Of a stretch of DNA of 12,947 nucleotides, positions 1-6,034 are shown one piece after another. Under the pieces are notes generated by a model. The model made no database searches. It had not been told where the DNA came from and saw only the letters and a program-made list of their open reading frames with translations. This DNA is from Thermoplasmata archaeon (GTDB lineage Archaea; Thermoplasmatota; Thermoplasmata; Thermoplasmatales; Thermoplasmataceae). Each line of letters opens with the position of its first letter. The first letter of the stretch is position 1. The stretch is taken from contig JAJZZZ010000033.1 in the NCBI GenBank assembly GCA_021797265.1, positions 1 to 12,947 of the forward strand, written 5' to 3'. The position numbers and the translations under genes are program-made.

Positions 1-22
1 ATGAGACACTCTTGCCTATGCG

Positions 23-118
23 GTAAAATCTGTACCTTACTAGGATTGAAAGAAGAATTTCCAGGTATATGTTATGCCCTCGAGGAAAGTAAAATCTGTA
101 CCTTACTAGGATTGAAAG
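23..118 (+). CRISPR. Leader-distal end of a CRISPR array (two repeats, one full spacer)
   Basis: Two identical 30-bp units lie at 23-52 and 89-118, each starting GTAAAATC and ending GGATTGAAAG. They flank a unique 36-bp spacer at 53-88. The ATTGAAAG end is the usual 3' end of archaeal repeats, so the array should be transcribed left to right, with its leader and more repeats outside the window on the left. Positions 1-22 would then be the tail of the preceding spacer. No third good copy follows at the expected position near 155, so 118 looks like the end of the array. No cas gene is visible in the window. Two units alone are thin evidence, but exact identity, unit length and spacer length all fit. 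Confidence 0.85.
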
Positions 119-288
119 TGACAAGAAATGCTAAAAGATTCAGGAAGGAAGTTAGGGTTTACCAAATAAGTTTTCCCACTGCAGTTTGATTAATGAAAAT
201 TGGATCACTACCGCCAGAACTTTTCTTTTGGCCTGCGAGCCTGCGCAATAAATTTGAATGAGCATGAACTGCTTACCACAGGTGTCAA

Positions 289-522
289 ATGAGCGGGGAA
301 GAAAGCAACGTTTATCCTCTCAGCAAGATTGCGAACCTTGTGAAGGACTACCAGAAATCAGCAGAATGCGCATACTTTGTGGCTTTGTGCGAAGTCATGG
401 ATGCACAGATTAATGGAGGAGTCAGCGCGAATTTATCTCCAGCCAAATTGCAGGAAGGACCGGATGGCAAATTGGATCCGATTTTACTCCTGTATGACAC
501 TGAACTACGCCTCCTCAAGTGA
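289..522 (+). CDS. Hypothetical protein, 77 aa
   Basis: I do not recognise this small protein. It is soluble, mixed in charge and probably mostly helical, with no membrane segment, no cysteine pair of the zinc-finger type (only single C27 and C34) and no obvious motif. The ATG is preceded by AGGTG at 280-284, four bases upstream, and by an A/T-rich TATA-like stretch near 246-254, which supports this start. It stops 15 bases before the next gene, which has its own Shine-Dalgarno site, so the two are probably co-transcribed. Its closeness to the CRISPR array end is noted, but nothing in the protein suggests a Cas function. Confidence 0.6.
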   Translation: MSGEESNVYPLSKIANLVKDYQKSAECAYFVALCEVMDAQINGGVSANLSPAKLQEGPDGKLDPILLLYDTELRLLK

Positions 523-537
523 GATCAAGAAGGGTTC

Positions 538-1784
538 ATGTCTGGGATGAACCGTATCGATGAACTTACTGATGGAACCCTCCACTCAAGTGAATCGGAT
601 CCTTTCTATTTCTGGAATCAGGTTTCTGTGCTTGAGGCGGCCGCGAAAATGGAACCAAAACGTCTCAGGCGTTCATTGCATCTTGTTTCAAAGATTCCAC
701 CAAGGATTCCTGAGGCAATAAGGGCAAGGTCCAGCGTTGCCCTTACACTAATTGACTGCATACATCTTTCTGACTCCAACAGGGATTTGGTAAACGAGCT
801 ACAGGATCTTATTACCGGCATTTCAGACAGAGAAATGAGGCTGGAAACCCTTGGAGTGGCCGCAAGGAAACTGTGCATGAAGGACGAGATCACACCTGCA
901 GCAGATGTCAAGACTATTCTGTACGCCAGGGAACAGTTATTCCCCCTCATAAAGGATGAATTGGAGAAGACACTCACTTCGATACAGATAGCGTTGTCAG
1001 AGTTGCTCTTCTCGGGCATGGTTAACGGAACGGACAAAAAGATGGGAGAACACGGGATGAAGATCATGAGGGATGCGGAAAGGAGGTCAAAGGGGCGATT
1101 AATGGAAGGCTGAGAACTGTTCTGAAAATGAACCTTGTCCGTACGTACGCACAGATCGGCATGTCCGGAGACTCAAAGAGCATAAGGGATGATATGCTGG
1201 GCGAAACGGAGGAGGTCTTGGCCTTATTTGATGACACTCTGATGGCACTGGAGGAAAGCAGGCTGCTATCCAGGAATAAATTTCCCCCAGAAATAATTGA
1301 GCAGGAAGAACAGATGATTAACCTCGTTGAATTCATTGTTTACTCCACATGCTTTGGACTTGCACTCGCAGCCAGGTTCTCATCTGATAGGGAGCTTTCA
1401 AAGACATACCTGCGTGATGTGGAAGATCTTGCCGGAAGGATACCTATTCCTGACCTTCAAGCTATGATATATCTGGAGACAGGGTCTTCCTATTCAAGCA
1501 TAGGAATGAGGTTAGAAGCTCTTAGAAACTTTGCCCATGGCCTGAAGTATCTAGAAAGCCTTGATAGATATGAAGCAGCTGATTTCCTTATGGAGGATAT
1601 AACTCACTACGTGTCGGAATCTTACTCGAGGAACAACGATGACGAACTCATGACTATGTACGTGAATGCTGTCAACAGCATCAAAATGGGTAGCAGTGAC
1701 AAGGACGAATGCATTACCAGTTTACTTGGAAGCATTTACTCTTATAAGAGGCCTATAATGTATGGCGTGACCTTTCACTCATGA
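538..1784 (+). pseudogene. Helical-repeat (TPR/HEAT-like) protein gene, apparently frameshifted near 1080
   Basis: Two open frames follow each other: 538-1113 (191 aa) and 1128-1784 (218 aa from its first ATG). Both encode almost wholly alpha-helical protein with repeated paired helices of about 35-40 residues, as in TPR or HEAT-like scaffolds. The second frame stays open and protein-like upstream of its ATG: reading back from 1128 gives INGRLRTVLK, a helix of the same repeat type. A single -1 shift just after GAA at 1078-1080 would join the two as one protein of about 415 residues. The ATG at 538 has a good AAGAAGGG site (527-534); the ATG at 1128 has none, which also favours one broken gene. 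The partner and role are unknown. The alternatives are two separate proteins, a sequencing indel, or programmed frameshifting. Confidence 0.6.
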
Positions 1785-1860
1785 ACTGTTCCTGCCAAAG
1801 CACCATCCATGGGAAATCACATTGGAAAAAGATCTGCAAGGCATCAGAAGGCTTCCAAAT

Positions 1861-3174
1861 CTATTCCTGCACATTGATCCTGAAGCCTTTCCATTTTACC
1901 TTAAAGCCAGCCTTTTCAAGTGTTTCGGCTGGCGGCAGCCCCATGAACTCCAGATAGTCCACCATTGCCTGGCTGTCGGGATATAGTGCTTTGAGATGTG
2001 AATTAACTTCCTCACTGACCGATGTTTTAATGGGCGCTTCTATGGTGGATCCTGTCGGCGGGATAGTCTTGGGTTTTTGATTCTTGGTTCGCAGAGGTGC
2101 AGACAAATCATCTCTCAGGGAAAACCAGTCGATGGTTTCCCTGAAACATTTTGCACCGGGGGGGCACTTCTCATTCTTCGCAAGAATGCATATGACCTCA
2201 GAAAGGCTGTTGCCTTCAGCAAGCGGGGCGATTTCCTCCAGGTCCTCTGAATAGTACCTGGGAGTTGTCAGGAATACATTTACTGTTTCATCCTCCAGTC
2301 GAACGGCGTAGTCCGGATAGAACAATGAGTCACCACTCCTGACCGGTTCCGGTTCAGGCTTGACAAAGCCAGGCAGTTTTTCCTCCGGTTCAGAAATGAT
2401 ACCAGTGAACTCGGAAACGGACTGGTCGAGATGGTACCTGAATTCATCTTTTTCCTTGCCCTTCTTAAGCTTAACCGATGCATCGATCTCCCAGTCCCCG
2501 AAGCGGAGCACATATCTGACAAGGAGAGAGAATTTCGACCCATAACGTTCACTGTGTTCAAGTATGGAAACCGGCCCGCTGACCATGAGCAAATGATCGC
2601 CGCCTTCAAACTTCTCTGAGTACAGCAGCCCTAAGGACCTGATTCTCCTCACAAACCTGTTCCTGTTGGTTCTGGTCCTGATCTCCATCCACTGTGACTT
2701 CAGCATCACGGTTTCAATCTGCTCTATGTTGTAAAGCCTGGCCAGCTTTTCCGGATCAGTCTTTGCCACTCTGGTGAGAATCTCATTATCTTCATTGTCC
2801 GCATAGATGGCATTATCCACTTCTGAAACCGATGAATTGAATTTCCCTGCAACAGTCAATAGAACCTTCTCCCTGTCCTCGTGCGACAACACAGGAGTTT
2901 TAGCCAGGGAGAAAACTGCATCTCTAACTGCAGCAGGGTCAAGAGGGGATGGCCTGGACATGGTGGAAAGCCTGAACATCAGCAGCGCAAGCCCCCTCAT
3001 GACTTTTGGGTTCTGGGATTTCAGTTCCACTATCCTGAGTTCCTTTTCTATATCGGATCTTGTTTTCCCGGTGCTCCTTAAAAAGACTTCCATCACTGAG
3101 AGGCAATAGTCACTGCTGTCTTCAGACAGGAATATGCTCCTTACAGATCCGTTCTTACTGCGCCTCACTGTCAT
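1861..3174 (-). CDS. bax1: Bax1-like nuclease, partner of XPB helicase (DUF790)
   Basis: This is a DUF790 protein, the family of archaeal Bax1, which binds XPB and cuts DNA at unwound junctions in a repair-type complex. Recognisable family stretches, numbered from the start used here, include the helical segment LYNIEQIETVML at 147-158 with FVRRIRSLGLLY following it, the SGPVSILEHSERYG block near 199-212, the DWEIDASVKL strand near 227-236 and the YPDY motif at 286-289. The frame is open up to 3249, but that start would overlap the helicase gene by 95 bases. The ATG at 3174 overlaps it by only 20 and gives the short N-terminus usual for the family (437 aa). No Shine-Dalgarno site sits at normal spacing, so translation is probably coupled to the helicase gene. 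The segment after YPDY departs from what I recall of the family (see findings). Confidence 0.85.
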   Translation of the reverse strand: MTVRRSKNGSVRSIFLSEDSSDYCLSVMEVFLRSTGKTRSDIEKELRIVELKSQNPKVMRGLALLMFRLSTMSRPSPLDPAAVRDAVFSLAKTPVLSHEDREKVLLTVAGKFNSSVSEVDNAIYADNEDNEILTRVAKTDPEKLARLYNIEQIETVMLKSQWMEIRTRTNRNRFVRRIRSLGLLYSEKFEGGDHLLMVSGPVSILEHSERYGSKFSLLVRYVLRFGDWEIDASVKLKKGKEKDEFRYHLDQSVSEFTGIISEPEEKLPGFVKPEPEPVRSGDSLFYPDYAVRLEDETVNVFLTTPRYYSEDLEEIAPLAEGNSLSEVICILAKNEKCPPGAKCFRETIDWFSLRDDLSAPLRTKNQKPKTIPPTGSTIEAPIKTSVSEEVNSHLKALYPDSQAMVDYLEFMGLPPAETLEKAGFKVKWKGFRINVQE

Positions 3175-4504
3175 TAACTGAACCGGGAACACCTTTTCTC
3201 CTCCTTCTTGATGTGCCATATTCACTGGTTCCGCTGGCAAGTACCTCATACAGTACTGATCGCTTGCCCTGGGAGGGCCTCAGAAGCCTTCCCAGCCTCT
3301 GGCGAAACTGCCTTGCACTTCCTGATCCGCTGAGAACGATGCCTACTGATGCATCAGGGACATCTACACCCTCATCCAGCACCCTTGATGTGGCCAGGGT
3401 AGTGATCTCACCATTCCTGAACATTTCGAAATATTTTTTTCTCTCTCTGCCAGGGGTAAGGTAGGTGATGCAGGGAACCAGGAATTCCTTTGAGATGAGG
3501 TAGGCCGAAGCCGTATCTTCAGAAAATATTATTGTTTTCTCTCCTCTATGCCGGGTCAATACATAGCGTACAGTGTCAACCTTGACCCTGGCATTGAATG
3601 CAATTTCCCTGGCTGTACGCCATGCAATCAAGGCCTCCCTTCCTTCAGGGTTCCATGATGAGAGGATGAATTTCTCGAAGTCCCATGGTCCCCTCATGGT
3701 GATTCTGTGCCTTCTCAGGTATGAGATGAAAATTTCCCTGTTCCTGTTGTATTCCTGCTCTTCCTCGGGCTCAAGTTCCACTGGTATCCTCACAATTTCA
3801 TAATTTGCAAGGAATTCCGACAGTTCCTCGTATCCAAGTTCGTAGATCTTGCCCCCCATAAACTGTTCCAGCTTTTCATGAAGCATGTCAAGCCGCTCAA
3901 ATGTGGCAGTGAGGCCTAGCCTGAAAGGTGACGCATACATCCTTGCAATATCTGCGAACTTCTCCGAAGCCAGGTGATGAACCTCGTCTGCCAGGAGAAA
4001 ATGGAATTTGTTTCCAAGTTTCTCAGCCATGAGATATGCGGAATCGTAGGTGCTCACTGTAATGTCCCGGATATCCCTCTCTCCGCCACCGATCTGGCCT
4101 ATTTCAATCCCGAAAGCCCTGGAAAGCCTCCCCCTCCATTGCTGAACCAGCTCTATGGTGGGGGCTATAACAAGGGTGCTTGTGGACAGCCGTGATATCG
4201 CTTCTATCCCCACATGAGTTTTGCCTGCCGCGGTCGGGAGCACAACAATGCCTGAGTGGTTGTTTGAGCTCCACACATCAACCGCCTGTTTCTGGTACGG
4301 CCTGAGCTTCTCTGTGTGGGACAGTTCGATCTTTGATTCTTCAAATATATGATCGTCTGCGTCCGGCAGATCCTGCCTTATAGACGCGTAACGGTATCCT
4401 TCCGTAACGTACCGACCGATCCTTTCGTCAAAAACCGCGTAAGGAGGAATGGCGGGAGATGATCCTTCAAGAATTATCCTGCCTCTGGAATAAGTCAATT
4501 TCAT
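3155..4504 (-). CDS. xpb: XPB-type superfamily 2 DNA helicase
   Basis: This is an ATP-dependent DNA helicase/translocase of the archaeal XPB group, which works with Bax1 in DNA repair and possibly transcription-linked DNA opening. From M1 at 4504 (449 aa) the order is: a short N-terminal damage-recognition-like region, Q-like motif LRPYQKQAV at 67-75, Walker A PTAAGKT at 90-96, DEVHH at 173-177, LTAT at 198-201, an insert (about 230-310) in the position of the thumb, IIFSED at 325-330, motif V ATSRVLDEGVDVPDA at 371-385 and motif VI QFRQRLGRLLR at 399-409. The frame opens at 4582, but MKLTYSRGR is the family-like start and it has a TATA-like box about 30 bp upstream, which suggests a leaderless message. 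The eukaryotic-type RED tripeptide after LTAT reads ERLD here. It overlaps the Bax1 gene by 20 bases. Confidence 0.92.
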   Translation of the reverse strand: MKLTYSRGRIILEGSSPAIPPYAVFDERIGRYVTEGYRYASIRQDLPDADDHIFEESKIELSHTEKLRPYQKQAVDVWSSNNHSGIVVLPTAAGKTHVGIEAISRLSTSTLVIAPTIELVQQWRGRLSRAFGIEIGQIGGGERDIRDITVSTYDSAYLMAEKLGNKFHFLLADEVHHLASEKFADIARMYASPFRLGLTATFERLDMLHEKLEQFMGGKIYELGYEELSEFLANYEIVRIPVELEPEEEQEYNRNREIFISYLRRHRITMRGPWDFEKFILSSWNPEGREALIAWRTAREIAFNARVKVDTVRYVLTRHRGEKTIIFSEDTASAYLISKEFLVPCITYLTPGRERKKYFEMFRNGEITTLATSRVLDEGVDVPDASVGIVLSGSGSARQFRQRLGRLLRPSQGKRSVLYEVLASGTSEYGTSRRRRKGVPGSVNDSEAQ

Positions 4505-4530
4505 GAGATACTCAAGGAAAAACCCTTCCA

Positions 4531-4543
4531 CATTTAACCTTTG
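4531..4543 (-). promoter_or_regulatory. TATA/BRE-like promoter of the XPB-Bax1 operon
   Basis: On the minus strand the sequence reads AAAGGTTAAATG, a purine-rich BRE-like element followed by a TATA-like element. It is centred about 30 bp upstream of the ATG at 4504. No Shine-Dalgarno site precedes that ATG, which fits a leaderless or nearly leaderless transcript. Confidence 0.45.
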
Positions 4544-4546
4544 TGA

Positions 4547-4927
4547 GCGGAAAATCCACTTCCAAAAGGAGAAGCCTCCCATGCGGGTGCTGCTGCCGGA
4601 TCAGTATCATTAAGTGCTGGACTGGGTGGAATTGCTGCGGCCTTGTTTGCCATAACAGATGCACTGGAAACCAATGATTTGATAAACCATCCCGGTGGAC
4701 CGTCCTTTACCATGTACGATGAGTTTGGTGTTGATTTCGCCAATACCCCTGCCTGGGAATTCTGGGTATGGCCACCGAATGTTGGTTTCTATGTAGAGCT
4801 GGGAGTGGAAGTTGGAGCGTCTTATAGTGGTGTTGGTCTAAATGCCTATTACCCCGTTATAACAAGTTATTTGCTTCCAAAGCAGCATTATAGCTTCATT
4901 CCGTATTATCAGCCACCGCGGTACTGA
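4547..4927 (+). pseudogene. 5'-truncated gene remnant (C-terminal fragment)
   Basis: An open frame begins after a TGA at 4544-4546 and ends at the TGA at 4925. It contains no ATG or GTG until deep inside (first TTG at 4643, first ATG at 4712), yet the protein-like sequence starts well before that: a small-residue stretch AGSVSLSAGLGGIAAALFA, then a polar linker, then an aromatic-rich tail with WEFWVWPPN and a terminal PYYQPPRY. This pattern suggests the C-terminal part of a larger secreted or membrane-associated protein whose front was lost. The 5' end of the fragment lies beside the XPB promoter. I do not recognise the family. A short protein starting at TTG 4643 (94 aa) is possible but has no ribosome site. 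Confidence 0.5.
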
Positions 4928-4954
4928 TATCCTCTCCATTCTTTCAAGCCTATA

Positions 4955-4977
4955 TTTTTAATATTTTCCTTAAATAT
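4955..4977 (+). promoter_or_regulatory. A/T-rich promoter of the 4994 gene
   Basis: Two TATA-like stretches, TTTTTAATA (4955-4963) and TTAAATAT (4970-4977), lie 17-39 bp before the ATG at 4994. That ATG has no clear Shine-Dalgarno site. Either box could serve a message with a very short leader; which one is used cannot be told from sequence. Confidence 0.4.
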
Positions 4978-4993
4978 GTGAGTTGGAAATAGA

Positions 4994-5512
4994 ATGCATC
5001 TTCGAAAAGTGGGGTATTTTGTTATTGTAATTGGGGTAGTTCTCACCGTTTCAGGAGTTACAATAAATCCGAATTTTCACAGTACTTCATCGACTACATT
5101 TTTGACTCCCAAATACACTGAATATAAGGCAGGGTTCTATGAAACGCCCATCCCGTCTAATATGACAACTCAAACCACAGATATCATGGTGGGGTTGAAA
5201 GCTCCTTATAATGGCTCTCCAGGTGTTTGCCTACTGGTTCCGGTGAAATCTCTTTCCAAAATGAATTCTTCCAATATACAACAGTTTGCAATAAATGAGT
5301 CAAGCAATGATTCTGCAGATATATGGTTCAACAATGTTCCAGCAGGTACTTATTCACTGGTTGAATCTCAGAACGACTCATTGGTCGTCGTAGCATCTCC
5401 TCAGATTCCGCTAGAGGTCGGAGGAATTCTCGCATTTGTTGGAGCGGCTTTGATCGTATCTGGATTTGTTATCACTATTCTTTCCTTAGCAATTAGGAGA
5501 AAAAATAGATAG
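4994..5512 (+). CDS. Sequon-rich protein with a membrane anchor at each end
   Basis: This 172-aa protein has a hydrophobic segment at about residues 7-25 (signal anchor), a polar domain of about 115 residues, and a second hydrophobic segment near 143-168 followed by the basic tail RRKNR. The polar domain is therefore predicted outside the cell and held at both ends, with both termini in the cytoplasm. It carries several N-glycosylation sequons (NMT, NGS, NSS, NES, NDS twice), as expected for a surface protein of an acidophilic archaeon, and a tract rich in Ser and Thr after the first anchor. The function is unknown. It stands alone, with its own promoter, between the upstream gene remnant and a 285-bp non-coding stretch. 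Confidence 0.7.
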   Translation: MHLRKVGYFVIVIGVVLTVSGVTINPNFHSTSSTTFLTPKYTEYKAGFYETPIPSNMTTQTTDIMVGLKAPYNGSPGVCLLVPVKSLSKMNSSNIQQFAINESSNDSADIWFNNVPAGTYSLVESQNDSLVVVASPQIPLEVGGILAFVGAALIVSGFVITILSLAIRRKNR

Positions 5513-5797
5513 GAGTGATGATAAGACAGAAAAAGTGCTATCAGGAATTTTTGCAAATATTCTCGTCTTTCTTTTTGAACTGTAGCAAGTTAACTTTTAG
5601 GGTAAAACTTAACGGCATTCATATAACTGCCAGCTGATTTTCAAATATCAGTATATAAATGGCCATAGGAAAACCATTAAATCTTGACATAAACAAAAGA
5701 GGCATTACGGAAATATGCAAGCAGTGAGCATAAAGAAACTTTCAAAAAACCAGACATATAAAAAATTGAACAGCTGATTACAAAAAGCCATACTTCA
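5513..5797. other. Non-coding stretch with TATA-like boxes and an inverted repeat
   Basis: No convincing gene is seen on either strand. It contains an inverted repeat at 5589-5613, a strong TATA-like TATATAAATGG at 5651-5661, and a second A/T box CATATAAAAAA at 5755-5765. A 20-codon frame (5715-5777, starting MQAVSIKKL) follows the first box; it may be a chance frame or a fragment of a lost gene. The stretch could drive the downstream metal-transport unit from more than one start point or encode a small RNA. Confidence 0.4.
5589..5613. repeat. Inverted repeat, possible operator
   Basis: GTTAACTTTTA and TAAAACTTAAC face each other across a GGG centre. Ten of eleven positions pair; the sixth pair is C opposite C. 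It lies 76 bp after the stop of the 4994 gene and about 40 bp before a TATA-like box at 5651. It could be a regulator-binding site or a weak terminator stem, although no T-run follows it. Confidence 0.35.
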
Positions 5798-5806
5798 TTA
5801 TTTATA
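5798..5806 (+). promoter_or_regulatory. TATA box of the small ORF / NRAMP operon
   Basis: TTATTTATA at 5798-5806 predicts a transcription start near 5827-5830. That is just before the Shine-Dalgarno hairpin and about 20 bases before the ATG at 5849. A second candidate at 5755-5765 would give a leader of about 60 bases. Confidence 0.5.
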
Positions 5807-5831
5807 GGGCAAAGTCATAAACGGTGGGAGA

Positions 5832-5900
5832 GGTGAGGAGGTTGAAAGATGAGCCACCAAGTAACAGATTTTACGCACAGGAGCGTGCCTCAACCTCACC
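5832..5900 (+). promoter_or_regulatory. Hairpin that would occlude a strong ribosome-binding site
   Basis: GGTGAGG (5832-5838) pairs with CCTCACC (5894-5900), and after a 3-base bulge TTGA (5842-5845) pairs with TCAA (5890-5893): eleven perfect pairs. The stem covers the GGAGGT Shine-Dalgarno site at 5837-5842, and the ATG at 5849 lies in the loop region, which holds a second small stem (GCAC 5875-5878 with GTGC 5885-5888). A competing stem, ACGGTG (5821-5826) with CACCGT (5897-5902), is possible on a longer transcript. The pairing is seen in the sequence; a regulatory role is inference. Confidence 0.45.
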
Positions 5901-6034
5901 GTACTGGATGCACTGTTTTTAGAACTATCTACCCTGAACCAGGACAACGCATCCTGAAACAGACTGCAAACGATGCTTTAACTTCATTTGACAAAGGTGG
6001 GAATTATGAGCCTATGGAAAAAACACAGTCATGA
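5849..6034 (+). CDS. Small protein or leader peptide upstream of the NRAMP gene, 61 aa
   Basis: The ATG at 5849 has the best Shine-Dalgarno site in the window, GGAGGT at 5837-5842, six bases upstream. The frame runs 61 codons and ends 29 bases inside the transporter gene that starts at 6006, so the two are probably translationally coupled. The protein is polar, without a membrane segment. Its first 21 residues hold His3, His10, His17 and Cys21, a possible but unproven metal-binding set. I know no family for it. It could be a small accessory protein or a leader peptide whose translation controls the transporter. It could also be a chance frame, though the ribosome site argues against that. Confidence 0.5.
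   Translation: MSHQVTDFTHRSVPQPHRTGCTVFRTIYPEPGQRILKQTANDALTSFDKGGNYEPMEKTQS

Noticed and set aside
150..185. A third, degenerate CRISPR repeat
   Set aside because: At the expected position the sequence shares only a few scattered bases with the repeat.
1..189. 62-codon open frame on the plus strand
   Set aside because: It runs through two CRISPR repeats; the repeated ICTLLGLK peptide is just the translated repeat.
618..1067. 149-codon minus-strand frame
   Set aside because: Antisense to the helical-repeat gene; Ser/Cys-rich shadow with no ribosome site.
289..1784. New CRISPR-associated genes beside the array
   Set aside because: The genes lie at the leader-distal end and show no nuclease, RNA-binding or Cas motif; position alone is not enough.
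3060..3464. 134-codon plus-strand frame
   Set aside because: Antisense shadow of the overlapping XPB and Bax1 genes, whose families are certain.
4534..4743. 69-codon minus-strand frame overlapping the XPB start
   Set aside because: Antisense to the headless fragment, low complexity Ala/Pro/Ser, no start signal.
5715..5777. 20-codon frame starting MQAVSIKKL
   Set aside because: Too short and without a ribosome site; kept only as a note on the non-coding stretch.
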